From: Candidatus Zixiibacteriota bacterium
GTDB taxonomy: Bacteria > Zixibacteria > MSB-5A5 > GN15 > PGXB01
Length of the DNA: 19,494 nucleotides
NCBI GenBank assembly: GCA_900498245.1
Contig: LS998015.1
Location: 3,416,037 to 3,435,530, forward strand
Reading direction: 5' to 3'
Shown here piece after piece: positions 6,870-15,008 of this stretch (position 1 is its first letter; each line of letters opens with the position of its first letter). The translations under genes were made by a program, and so were the position numbers. The notes beneath the pieces are model-generated. The model was given only the letters and a program-made list of their open reading frames with translations. It made no database searches and was not told where the DNA came from.

Positions 6870-7991
6870 TCACTTTTCGCCCAATAAAATACGGTTTGTC
6901 AGGATAATATTATTTACGCGCATATAATCGCCCATCGCTTCATCGGAATTACGCTGAAGGATATGCTCGCGCAATTCCTTAAGTTTGGGTTCGTCATTAT
7001 ATGTACTGAAAACGGCCAGAGAATCATAATTACCCCTGAGTCCTGTCGATTTATATAATTCCGACCATTCTATTTGAAATTTCTCGGCGGAGGGAGTTTT
7101 TGGCCCGGCAGCCTGGGCGATTGATTCCCGTTGAGTCTTTAACAGATCCAAAGACTCCCTGGCAAATTGAGCCAGTTCTTTATCCTTTTCTTTAGAGGCG
7201 ACATCCTCAAAGAAGGATCGGGAAAGCGCCGTGTCAGTCGATACCAATTCCATGGCGGATAAAATCAATCCCCGGCAATCCCGGTCCTTTTCCTGCCAAT
7301 ATCGCTCTTTCAATGGGGCCGCGGCCGCCGGAGAAAGCAGCCACTGACCCAGGAGTACGATAGCGTTCATCCGGACATTTTTGCTCTTATCGCCCAGACT
7401 GCCCAGCAGGATCGGAACGCCTTTATCCCCCATTTTCCCGAAGATAAAGATCGGTTGCCAGTACAGTTTCTGAGGATCGACTTTCAGAATTTCAGCGGCC
7501 CGCGGCAGAGCCTTTTCATATTGCATCTGAGCCAAAAGGTTAAGTAGATAATATCTGGTATCTTCATTCGATTCCGAATCAAATCGGCTCAAAAGATAAT
7601 CACCGGCTCGATTTCCTCCGATGTCGGCCAGGACCGAGAGACACCGAAACCTCACACTTTCCGATGAATGCTTTTGATGAAGGTCTATTAAAGGCGGAAC
7701 CGCGGCCGAATCTTTCGTGAAGGAAAGCGCCCAGATGTACGCCAGGAGTTGTCTGTCTGTCAATTTGCTATTATTTAATTCAGGAATGATAGCCCCCGCA
7801 ACTGCGTTGGGATTTGCTTCTATTTTGGAGGCAATACTGTCGCCCATTCTTTCCATAGCGCTGTCGGGGGCGGAAGCCATCAGGTCGAGTTGAGCCATAA
7901 GACTATCGATCATCGGACTCTCTGCTCGTCCCATTCTCGACATCAACAGTGCAATCAAAATAACAACTGCACAGATTTTTGCTTTTTGCAT
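6870..7991 (-). CDS. Exported HEAT-repeat protein
   Basis: A 373-residue protein with a signal peptide (about 1-23, 'AVVILIALLMSRMGRA', cleavage before ES). There is no lipobox Cys, so it is probably a soluble periplasmic protein. Residues about 70-285 form alpha-helical HEAT/PBS-type repeats: 'SVRFRCLSVLADIGG', 'DTRYYLLNLLAQMQY', 'KNVRMNAIVLLGQWL', 'CRGLILSAMELVS'. The last 80 residues are helical without a recognised domain. HEAT repeats are protein-binding scaffolds, and no enzymatic motif is seen. The start is the ATG at 7989-7991 with AGGAGG 6 bases upstream. It lies in the same direction as the MBL-TPR gene, with a 234-base gap, so joint transcription is possible but not shown. Confidence 0.88.
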   Translation of the reverse strand: MQKAKICAVVILIALLMSRMGRAESPMIDSLMAQLDLMASAPDSAMERMGDSIASKIEANPNAVAGAIIPELNNSKLTDRQLLAYIWALSFTKDSAAVPPLIDLHQKHSSESVRFRCLSVLADIGGNRAGDYLLSRFDSESNEDTRYYLLNLLAQMQYEKALPRAAEILKVDPQKLYWQPIFIFGKMGDKGVPILLGSLGDKSKNVRMNAIVLLGQWLLSPAAAAPLKERYWQEKDRDCRGLILSAMELVSTDTALSRSFFEDVASKEKDKELAQFARESLDLLKTQRESIAQAAGPKTPSAEKFQIEWSELYKSTGLRGNYDSLAVFSTYNDEPKLKELREHILQRNSDEAMGDYMRVNNIILTNRILLGEK

Positions 7992-8225
7992 AGATTCCTC
8001 CTGAAAGCGGTATCGTTAAATAATTTTAGTCGGCGATGACCCAAATTCGGGAGATTGCATCCAATTGCGACACCACTGCCAATAACGCAAAATAGTCTGG
8101 GATGTCAAGCCTCGACTCGGCCTGCCGATGAATTTTGCCCGAATTTGAAAGGAGGTCCACCCGTTTATCGAAAGGAAAGATAGCTGATTCTTCGCAGTCC
8201 CGATCGCGCGATGAAAACTTCCCTG

Positions 8226-9494
8226 CTATTTAATGTGCGGATCCTTTTCCAGTTCCTTAATTTTTCCGGCTATTGCAGAATCCGCGGGATTCAATTTAAT
8301 AAGTTCTTTATAATTTTTGAGGGCCAGTTTCAAATCACCGGTCTTTTCGTAAGACTCCGCCATCAGTTGATAGCTGAGGCCGGCGTAAACTCCCCGGGGA
8401 TATTCCTTTAGACTCAATTCGAAAAACCTCACGGCCTCGAGGTCCTTCTTCATATAAAAGAGTTTATATCCGATTATAGCCGGAATTGTCTCATCAAATT
8501 CATATTCATCAAAGTGGTTTTTCTTCAACCTGTAATATTCGGCAATGGCGGAATCAATACCTTTATCTCTCAAAGCATAATACAATGGTTCATACAATTC
8601 TTTGCGGGAATCAGTCGTTTTCTTCTGAATTCCTTGAGCCAGATATTTGATCCATCTATTGGCCGAAGTATAGCCTCCTTCATATCCCTTGAAGTCTTTC
8701 AGGACGTCCTCCTTTTGCAGCATTTCCATACTCTTTCCGGCGGCCAGTTCATTTTTGACAATTTCATGGGTCTGGACCAGCATATCATGGAATTTTTGGA
8801 ATTCCGCCATAGAGCAATCCTCCCCATGGCCGGGCACAATCAAAATATCGGGCGGCAGAAGTGCCAGTGTTTTCCCGGCGTCAGCGATATATTTTTCCAC
8901 ATCGCCGTTTTTGTCGTCAATCGAGGGGAAATGCGGCCAGTTGCAGAGCGCTTGGACACCGGCCACGTTCGACTTTGTGAACCAGACCATAATGTCGCTG
9001 GCACTGTGACCTCCCGCCAGGGAAATCAGGCGGATTTCTTCGCCATTGAAATAGAGTGATAATGTGTCGTTAAAGGTTATATCAGGTAAGCTGGCCTCGG
9101 TGTATTCATCGAATAAAAAATGGCTCTCTTTCAACCTCGTCCTCAGACTGGAATGTCCTATGACAAGAGGGGATTTTCCAAAAATCTCATTTCCTCCGAT
9201 ATGCTCAATATGCTCGTGGGTAAGGATAATAACCGCCGGGGCTCCCTTCCACATTTCCAGCAGTTTGGCTTTTAGTGCCTCGGCCCTTTCCCGTTCGCCG
9301 CTATCGACCAGCAATATCCCATCGTTTCCGACCGAGGCGATGATTTTTACCGGATAACCGCCGGCATCATAGCTCAACTCGTAGATATGATCCCTTATCT
9401 TTTTGACGGAGTAGTCCCGGCTTTCCTGGGCCGAAACCACCTGAACCGAAATAATGAGACTTATCAGAATCAGCGACTTTAATATTATCATCAT
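8226..9494 (-). CDS. Exported metallo-beta-lactamase-fold hydrolase with C-terminal TPRs, atypical metal site
   Basis: A 422-residue protein. It has a signal peptide (about 1-22, cleavage after VVSA), an MBL-fold domain (about 28-230) and a helical C-terminal part with TPR-like repeats (about 333-418, 'YAGLSYQLMAESYEKTGDLK'). MBL motifs are 'THEHIEHIGGNE' (His93, His95, His98), 'AGGHSASD' (His163) and 'IVPGHG' (His223). The usual Asp of HxHxDH is Glu97. Where the family normally has 'GDLVF', whose Asp bridges the metals, this protein has 'VQALCN', with Ala182 at that place. The first metal site looks intact and the second is altered, so it may be mononuclear or have a different activity. Substrate unknown. 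The start is the first of two ATGs, with AAAGGAG upstream. A non-catalytic role cannot be excluded. Confidence 0.9.
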   Translation of the reverse strand: MMIILKSLILISLIISVQVVSAQESRDYSVKKIRDHIYELSYDAGGYPVKIIASVGNDGILLVDSGERERAEALKAKLLEMWKGAPAVIILTHEHIEHIGGNEIFGKSPLVIGHSSLRTRLKESHFLFDEYTEASLPDITFNDTLSLYFNGEEIRLISLAGGHSASDIMVWFTKSNVAGVQALCNWPHFPSIDDKNGDVEKYIADAGKTLALLPPDILIVPGHGEDCSMAEFQKFHDMLVQTHEIVKNELAAGKSMEMLQKEDVLKDFKGYEGGYTSANRWIKYLAQGIQKKTTDSRKELYEPLYYALRDKGIDSAIAEYYRLKKNHFDEYEFDETIPAIIGYKLFYMKKDLEAVRFFELSLKEYPRGVYAGLSYQLMAESYEKTGDLKLALKNYKELIKLNPADSAIAGKIKELEKDPHIK

Positions 9495-9806
9495 AATTCC
9501 GCTCCTTTAGATAGCAAGGTATATTTTATGGTGCGACAATCAGGGTTAATTGCCCTAAGCGTAAATACGAACAAATTACAGGAAAGTTCTTTGTTCGCTT
9601 GAAGTCCCAAACAGCGATGTCGCTTATTGAAAAATAGAAATATTGGAACTAAATTGAATGGCCGCCGGATATAATATGAGACTTTCGAAGACATTGCCGG
9701 GCGCCGGCAGTAATTGCTTGGAAATGGACAGGATTAACCTCGCCGGGATTGTCCTTTTCGCTACCCGGACTATCCCAAATAGGGATTGGATATCTGATTT
9801 AATAAA
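9495..9806. other. Intergenic region, no gene seen
   Basis: Between the start of the MBL-TPR gene and the end of the cysteine-motif gene. It contains a weak inverted repeat ATCCC-AAATA-GGGAT around 9773-9787 and a GGACA...TGTCC pair with a long loop around 9727-9751. Neither is a clear terminator. No promoter with both boxes was found on the minus strand. Confidence 0.4.
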
Positions 9807-10658
9807 TTAGGATGAACCGCTCACCAGAGCATCGATAATGTTGGAACATCCCCCGCTTTTCAAGTATCCGGCATGTTCATCGACATTCTCAAATGACCGT
9901 CCGACTATTTTGGCACATTCAAATTCGTAGTCGGCGGCTTTGAGAAATCGCTCGATTATCCCGGTGGCGCCCGGATCATTAAAATTAATCTTGCCTCCCG
10001 GTATTTTTATACGGCTGATTCCATCTATCCACAGGGCGGCACCCAGAGCGCCACAGGCGCCGCCGCTCAAACCGATACCGCCGGCCAACCCGGCCGCCAT
10101 CGTCACCTGCTTCTCAGAGGCACCCATTCGTTTTGCCACAAGAGCCGAGCAACTGACCGGAGCCGAATTTGCTTTGATCTCATTGTGGGAAACATTATCA
10201 CTTATCTCTCCATGGGCGGCTTTGGCAAATTTCGCCGCCCGCCTGAAGCACCCTATTACGCCGCCTTTAAGAATAAAGAATTTTATCATTTGCAGGGAAG
10301 TTGCCGACTTATCCAGTTCGATAATTTCAAGGCAGTTTATATTGTCACGGTTAAGAGTGCGGAACGAGGCGACAAGTCTCCGGGCCTTAAGGATCGCCCC
10401 GGCCTCGGCTTTCGGGCCCGCTCCCAACCGCCTGTACATCTGTGCCCCCGCGGCCAGGGCCGCTCCCCAGATCAGCCCGCATTGGTAGCCGTGCTGCATG
10501 ATGCCGCCGGCAAATATCGCGGCGGCCCGTTCCTCATCGCTCAAAGGATCACCGAAGGCACGATTCAGAACGCAGAGACTGGTTTCGGAACATGTTCCCC
10601 TCTTGGCGAATGTCCCTACGGTTCTTAATGATGATAATCCGCTTCCGGCTTTACCCAT
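9807..10658 (-). CDS. C_GCAxxG_C_C-type cysteine protein, internally duplicated
   Basis: A 283-residue cytoplasmic protein with no signal peptide, resembling the putative redox-active C_GCAxxG_C_C family. Two similar halves are visible. The first has Cys23/Cys29, 'AGGIMQHGYQCGLIWGAALA' (Cys60), Cys109 and Cys137. The second has Cys170, 'AGGIGLSGGACGALGAALW' (Cys202), Cys248 and Cys271. Each half thus keeps the order Cys, glycine-rich Cys, Cys, Cys seen in the family, where single-unit members are often about 120-150 residues. In the family the cysteines are thought to bind a metal or act in redox chemistry, but the function is not established. The start is the ATG at 10656-10658 with GGAGG 5 bases upstream. 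It stands alone and faces a 957-base stretch without an intact gene. Confidence 0.85.
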   Translation of the reverse strand: MGKAGSGLSSLRTVGTFAKRGTCSETSLCVLNRAFGDPLSDEERAAAIFAGGIMQHGYQCGLIWGAALAAGAQMYRRLGAGPKAEAGAILKARRLVASFRTLNRDNINCLEIIELDKSATSLQMIKFFILKGGVIGCFRRAAKFAKAAHGEISDNVSHNEIKANSAPVSCSALVAKRMGASEKQVTMAAGLAGGIGLSGGACGALGAALWIDGISRIKIPGGKINFNDPGATGIIERFLKAADYEFECAKIVGRSFENVDEHAGYLKSGGCSNIIDALVSGSS

Positions 10659-10855
10659 GAAACCTCCGGTTCTGTTTTAAATGACGCTGCCGCCTTAGGG
10701 CGACCCGCAATTGCCCGATTTGATAGGATTTTATTGCCAAATCTGAGGTGATCCGCATAAATAGGCATCGGCTGACGAATTATTGATTATTACAGCACAA
10801 ATCCAATAATAACAAGATACAGAATCGCATCTTGAGGAACAAGCATTTTAAGTAG

Positions 10856-10878
10856 GTCCGAACCCCTGTGGTTCGGAC
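10856..10878 (+). terminator. Perfect 9-base hairpin, terminator-like
   Basis: GTCCGAACC (10856-10864), loop CCTGT, GGTTCGGAC (10870-10878), followed by TCTTT. The structure is strong. No intact plus-strand gene precedes it, so it may be left over from a lost gene or belong to an untranslated RNA. Confidence 0.45.
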
Positions 10879-10903
10879 TCTTTACTGGCCTTATTTCACC
10901 CGG

Positions 10904-11065
10904 CCCAACCCTTTCAACCTCTCCAAGCGCGCCGGTTCGTCGTGGGTCATCCGGATAACTCTCGATAAGACCACACGCACTTTCGCGGTTCCGGGCAACT
11001 CACCTCTTGGGGCGGGCAATTATGATTCTTTCGTACCGTGCGATTTTGATATCAATTCGATGTGA
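10904..11065 (+). pseudogene. Possible remnant of a FlgD-like/type A sorting domain
   Basis: In one plus-strand frame the sequence reads 'FTRPNPFNLSK', 'VIRITLDKTTRTFAV', 'PLGAGNYDSFVPCDFD' and then TGA. The order PNPFN, beta strand 'xITLDK', 'LGAGxYD' resembles the FlgD-like C-terminal domain, such as the one ending the 845-residue protein here, with the middle and end shortened. There is no start codon with a ribosome site and no N-terminal protein. It could equally be a chance match in non-coding DNA. Confidence 0.3.
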
Positions 11066-11215
11066 ATCGGTCACCGGGGCGGATAGGTACAGAGAGGTTT
11101 ATAAATATGTACCAAAACTCAATCGCTCCCGGTTCTCATTATTTTTCACGCAATTGTACACCGAAACATTGCTGCAATATACTCTCCTTCAATCGGATAA
11201 GAGAAAAGAGGCAAA

Positions 11216-11232
11216 AAATGGGGCCCCCATTT
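11216..11232. repeat. 17-base perfect palindrome
   Basis: AAATGGGG-C-CCCCATTT, 8-base arms around one base. It may be a protein-binding site or a small hairpin. It lies about 385 bases before gmd, and no function is evident. Confidence 0.5.
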
Positions 11233-11320
11233 GTATCAGAAAGCGAACCCAAAACCCCCATAGCGCCATACCGGTCATACGCTTACGGTAAAAATCAACC
11301 GGCTTTGTTTTTATTTCATG

Positions 11321-11448
11321 TATTGTGCGGCAACGAATTGCGATGAAAAACCACCATCCCGCCGGCGCGGGTACGACTATGCAATGAAAGGCCCGGAAGT
11401 TGAAACATCAATCTCGCCCGATATCAACCGGCTGCTTGCCGCACAATA
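11321..11448. repeat. 13-base inverted repeats flanking 102 bases
   Basis: TATTGTGCGGCAA (11321-11333) and its exact reverse complement TTGCCGCACAATA (11436-11448). The left copy is preceded at 11294 and the right copy at 11423 by the same-direction 11-mer ATCAACCGGCT. No gene lies between the arms. It could form a long-loop hairpin in RNA or be the edges of a tiny non-autonomous element. Confidence 0.5.
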
Positions 11449-11615
11449 ATGCCAACCCGCGAAAGCATTTGCGGCGCAATTAGTAAAAATATATATTTGC
11501 CGATAGGAGATTGTATAAAGAAGGAAAGGTCCAAGCCGCCCAAAGGTTTTGAGCGGCATCAGGCGTAAAGAAAAAACATTGCTGACACCGGGCTTAAACC
11601 GTCAGGAGACTTTAT

Positions 11616-12581
11616 ATGCGCGCGCTAATTACGGGGATTACGGGACAGGACGGCTCCTATCTCGCCGATTTTCTGCTCGATAAAGGATACGAAATTTACG
11701 GGATGGTCCGAAGGGCTTCAACCGAGACATTCGGGCGGATCGAACATATCCGCTCGCGGATCAAGCTGGTTCAGGCCGACCTTCTGGATCAACTTTCAAT
11801 CATCAATTTGATCGAAGAAGTAAAACCGGATGAGATTTATAATCTGGCGGCACAGTCGTTTGTGCCGACTTCATGGAACCAGCCGGTCCTGACCGGCGAG
11901 TTCGACGCGCTCGGTGTCACTAAGATTCTGGAGGCGATCCGCTTCTTGAATAAAAAAATCAAATTCTATCAGGCGTCGTCTTCGGAAATGTTCGGCAAGG
12001 TCCGCCAAATACCGCAGACCGAAGAAACCCCGTTTTATCCCCGCTCGCCGTATGGGGTGGCCAAAGTTTACGGTCATTTCATCACGATCAATTATCGGGA
12101 GAGTTATTCCATTCATGCCAGTTCGGGAATTCTGTTTAATCACGAATCGCCGCGCCGCGGTCTGGAATTCGTGACGCGCAAAATCACCGACGGGGCCGCC
12201 CGCATCAAACTGGGTCTGACCGATAAGTTGCCCCTGGGCAATCTGGAAGCGGAGCGCGATTGGGGATACGCCGGCGACTATGTGCGGGCGATGTGGCTCA
12301 TGGTGCAGAAGGAAAAATCGGATACATACGTTATCGCCAGCGGGCAGGCCCACTCGGTACGGAATTTCGTGGAAGAGGCCTTCGGGCATCTCAATCTCGA
12401 TTATCGCGACCATGTCGTCACCGATCCAAGATTTATGCGGCCCGCCGAGGTAGATCATCTTTTGGGAAATGCCGCCAGGGCCAAACGGGAACTGGGCTGG
12501 GAGCCCGAAGTCGATTTCAAGGGACTGGTGCGGATGATGGTCGATGCCGACTTGGAAAGACTCCGTGAAAAGAAAGAATAA
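11616..12581 (+). CDS. gmd: GDP-mannose 4,6-dehydratase
   Basis: A 321-residue cytoplasmic enzyme of the extended short-chain dehydrogenase family, converting GDP-D-mannose to GDP-4-keto-6-deoxy-D-mannose with bound NADP. The Rossmann motif '[11 protein letters not shown]' is at 6-16 and '[15 protein letters not shown]' at 31-45. The active site is 'SSSEMFG' (Glu124 region) with Tyr146-x3-Lys150 in 'SPYGVAK'. Substrate binding is marked by 'FNHESPRRG' (174-182) and '[10 protein letters not shown]'. Length and motifs are typical. The start ATG has CAGGAG 7 bases upstream. It is the first gene of a three-gene operon: rmd starts inside its 3' end. The 4-keto product feeds rhamnose, fucose, perosamine or colitose routes, and the next gene points to D-rhamnose. 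Confidence 0.96.
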   Translation: MRALITGITGQDGSYLADFLLDKGYEIYGMVRRASTETFGRIEHIRSRIKLVQADLLDQLSIINLIEEVKPDEIYNLAAQSFVPTSWNQPVLTGEFDALGVTKILEAIRFLNKKIKFYQASSSEMFGKVRQIPQTEETPFYPRSPYGVAKVYGHFITINYRESYSIHASSGILFNHESPRRGLEFVTRKITDGAARIKLGLTDKLPLGNLEAERDWGYAGDYVRAMWLMVQKEKSDTYVIASGQAHSVRNFVEEAFGHLNLDYRDHVVTDPRFMRPAEVDHLLGNAARAKRELGWEPEVDFKGLVRMMVDADLERLREKKE

Positions 12582-13545
12582 GGCACTGGTAACCGGCGCG
12601 GCCGGCTTCGCCGGGTCATTTTTGTGCGAGCGATTAATCGCGGCCGGTTTTGAAGTCTATGGACTTCTCGGTCCCGGTGAAGGGACGGAAAATATCGAGG
12701 CCATTTTGCGGTCGATTCATATCGATCGAATCGATATCACCCACCAGAATTTAATTCATCGGTATATCGCCGAAATTAAGCCCAATTATATTTTCCATCT
12801 GGCGGCAATGGCGTCGGTAGGGCAGTCAATCCAAAAAGAAAGAATGACGTATAATATAAACTTCTTCGGCAGCCTCAATATCCTGGAGGGAACGCTGGCG
12901 GTAAAAAAGAACGTGAAAAAAGTAATCTTAATCGGTTCCGCCGACAGTTATGGAAAATTCCAACCGGCGGGCAAAAATTTGAAGGAAAATCAGCCGTTTA
13001 ATCCGGTTTCCCCCTATGGCATATCCAAAGCGGCGGCGGAATATCTGGGACAATACTATTTCAAACAGCACCGTCTGCCGGTCGTGATCGCCCGAAGTTT
13101 CAACCACACCGGACCGCGCCAGAGTGTCAATTTCGCTGTTCCCTCTTTCTGCCGACAAATTGCCCGTATTGAACTGGGGTTCGATAAACCGACCATTAAA
13201 GTCGGAAATCTGAGTGTGAAAAGGGATCTCTCCGATGTCAGGGATATTGCCGAAGGATATTACCGCCTGGCGATAAAGGGCAAACCGGGCGAGGTGTATC
13301 ATTTTTCATCCGGGCGCGCGATATCGATACGAGCCGTCCTGGAGACACTTCTGAAATTATCGACCACCAAAATCATGGTTGCCGCCGATAAAAAGCGGTT
13401 CCGAAAATCCGATATTCCTATATTAAGGGGGGATTGTCATAAGGCGACCCGGCAACTGGGCTGGCGCCGTAAATTCCCCCTCGAAAGAACGTTGAAAGAT
13501 ACTTTAAATTACTGGCGAGAGAAGGTCAGTAAGGAAACTTTATAA
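12565..13545 (+). CDS. rmd: GDP-6-deoxy-D-mannose (GDP-4-keto-6-deoxymannose) reductase-like SDR epimerase
   Basis: About 326 residues, extended SDR family. The Rossmann motif '[12 protein letters not shown]' lies near the N-terminus, with 'GSADSYG' and the catalytic Tyr-x3-Lys in 'SPYGISK', then '[10 protein letters not shown]' and '[10 protein letters not shown]', which are characteristic of RMD rather than fucose synthase. It would reduce the 4-keto group of the Gmd product to give GDP-D-rhamnose. Adjacent gmd supports this. A related GDP-sugar epimerase/dehydratase is the alternative. I prefer the GTG at 12565 (GGAAAG upstream, overlapping gmd by 17 bases) over the ATG at 12544, which lacks a ribosome site and adds 7 unconserved residues. 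Overlap implies translational coupling. Confidence 0.88.
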   Translation: MKRKNKALVTGAAGFAGSFLCERLIAAGFEVYGLLGPGEGTENIEAILRSIHIDRIDITHQNLIHRYIAEIKPNYIFHLAAMASVGQSIQKERMTYNINFFGSLNILEGTLAVKKNVKKVILIGSADSYGKFQPAGKNLKENQPFNPVSPYGISKAAAEYLGQYYFKQHRLPVVIARSFNHTGPRQSVNFAVPSFCRQIARIELGFDKPTIKVGNLSVKRDLSDVRDIAEGYYRLAIKGKPGEVYHFSSGRAISIRAVLETLLKLSTTKIMVAADKKRFRKSDIPILRGDCHKATRQLGWRRKFPLERTLKDTLNYWREKVSKETL

Positions 13546-13556
13546 AAGGTAAAGAT

Positions 13557-14864
13557 ATGGTAAATGACTTATTGAAAAAATTTGATAAGAAAACCGCGAA
13601 GATTGGCATTATGGGGCTGGGGTATGTCGGTCTGCCCCTGGCGGTCGAATTTGCCGAAGCCGGATTTAATGTTACCGGATTCGAAATTTCGGAAAAGAAG
13701 ATTAAACTGATAAATGCCGGAAAGTCGGATATCGATGATATTCCCAATGACCGGGTGGCGCCGCTGGTTAAAGCGGGTCTTTTAACTGCAACCGGCAATC
13801 CTAAACTGATAAAGCAGATGGATGCCGTTTCGATCTGCGTCCCCACACCTCTATCCAAGACCAAGGATCCCGATGTCAGTTTCATTTTGTCGGCTATGGA
13901 ATGGATTAAGCCGAATCTCCACAAAGGACTTTTGGTGGTTCTGGAATCGACCACCTATCCCGGGACAACCGACGACTTGATTCTTCCTATATTGCAGCAA
14001 TCCGGCCTAAAAATCGGACAGGAAATTTTTCTGGCGTTCTCTCCGGAGCGGGTTGACCCCGGCAATGCCCGATTCAACACCAAGAATACACCGCGCGTGG
14101 TCGGCGGAATAACTCCCCATTGCACCAAAGCGGCCCAGAAATATTATCAGCAGATTCTGGATGATGTTTATCCTTTGTCATCGACCAAGGCGGCGGAAAT
14201 GGTCAAATTGCTGGAAAATACCTTCCGCCTGGTGAATATCGGGCTGGTCAATGAGGTCGCCCTGATGTGCGATCGGCTGAAATTGAATGTCTGGGAGATT
14301 ATCGATGCCGCCTCGACCAAGCCGTTCGGCTTCATGCCGTTTTACCCCGGCCCGGGACTGGGGGGACACTGCATTCCGATCGATCCGCACTATCTTTCCT
14401 GGAAACTGAAGAGCTTGAATTATTATGCCCGCTTTATCGAGCTGGCCGGCGATATCAATTCCCATATGCCGGAATATGTTATCGACCGCATTCGTCGGGT
14501 CCTGAACGACCAGGGCCGGTCAATCAAAGGGCAAAAGGTCCTCGTGCTCGGGATAGCCTACAAAAAAGATATTAAAGATGTCAGGGAGTCGCCGTCCCTC
14601 GATGTTATCCATCTGCTGGAAATGGAAGGGGCCAAAGTTATTTATAACGACCCCCATGTTCCGCAGATCATTTGGAAAGATGGTATCCTGAAATCGACCA
14701 AATTGACTGCCGACCTTCTGAAGAAAATTGACCTGGCGGTCATCGTAACGGATCATAAGGCCTATGATTACCAGTGGATTGTCGACAATACCAGACTGAT
14801 TTTCGACACACGCAACGCCGCCAAGAAGGTTCAGAGGGGACGCAAAAAAATTACCGTTCTCTAG
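13557..14864 (+). CDS. wbpA: UDP-N-acetylglucosamine 6-dehydrogenase-type nucleotide-sugar dehydrogenase
   Basis: A 435-residue NAD-dependent enzyme of the UDP-glucose/GDP-mannose dehydrogenase superfamily. N-terminal NAD domain with 'GLGYVGLPLAVEF' (20-32), 'CVPTPL' and 'LESTTYPGTT' (129-138). The central helix domain contains 'AEMVKLLENTFRLVNIGLVN' with a conserved Lys217. The catalytic Cys272 is in 'GPGLGGHCIPIDP', and the C-terminal UDP-binding domain has 'VLGIAYKKDIKDVRESPS'. The pattern matches WbpA-type enzymes that oxidise UDP-GlcNAc to UDP-GlcNAcA, but UDP-ManNAc or UDP-GalNAc as substrate cannot be excluded. It lies 11 bases after rmd, with AAGGT upstream of the ATG, and ends the operon before a strong terminator. 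Together the operon supplies sugars for a surface polysaccharide. Confidence 0.92.
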   Translation: MVNDLLKKFDKKTAKIGIMGLGYVGLPLAVEFAEAGFNVTGFEISEKKIKLINAGKSDIDDIPNDRVAPLVKAGLLTATGNPKLIKQMDAVSICVPTPLSKTKDPDVSFILSAMEWIKPNLHKGLLVVLESTTYPGTTDDLILPILQQSGLKIGQEIFLAFSPERVDPGNARFNTKNTPRVVGGITPHCTKAAQKYYQQILDDVYPLSSTKAAEMVKLLENTFRLVNIGLVNEVALMCDRLKLNVWEIIDAASTKPFGFMPFYPGPGLGGHCIPIDPHYLSWKLKSLNYYARFIELAGDINSHMPEYVIDRIRRVLNDQGRSIKGQKVLVLGIAYKKDIKDVRESPSLDVIHLLEMEGAKVIYNDPHVPQIIWKDGILKSTKLTADLLKKIDLAVIVTDHKAYDYQWIVDNTRLIFDTRNAAKKVQRGRKKITVL

Positions 14865-14871
14865 AAATAAC

Positions 14872-14910
14872 GAGGGGAGTCAGAGCCCTGCCCGATTCCC
14901 CTCTTTTCTT
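14872..14910 (+). terminator. Rho-independent terminator of the gmd-rmd-wbpA operon
   Basis: GAGGGGAGTC and GATTCCCCTC pair over 10 positions with one G-T pair, starting 7 bases after the wbpA stop, and TTTTCTT follows directly. It separates the nucleotide-sugar genes from the HEAT/HD-GYP operon. Confidence 0.85.
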
Positions 14911-15008
14911 GCCGGTTCGCCGGATCTGCCGGTTCCAAATTACCCGGATTATTCCATTAATTTTCGGACCTTATTCTGCCGATAATCTAATATCAGATAA
15001 GAGATTAT

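Larger units (their letters stand above)
10659..11615. other. 957-base stretch without an intact gene, upstream of gmd
   Basis: Divergent intergenic region. It should hold promoters for the cysteine-motif gene (leftwards) and gmd (rightwards), but no two-box promoter stands out. Visible structures are the hairpin at 10856-10878, a possible coding remnant at 10904-11065, a 17-base palindrome at 11216-11232, and inverted 13-base repeats at 11321-11333 and 11436-11448. An 11-base direct repeat ATCAACCGGCT sits at 11294 and 11423. Short frames on the plus strand (11007-11346) overlap one another and carry no recognisable domain. Confidence 0.5.

Noticed and set aside
8097-8125. Minus-strand TTGACA upstream of the HEAT-repeat gene as a promoter
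   Set aside because: The -35 box is perfect, but no acceptable -10 lies 15-19 bases downstream.
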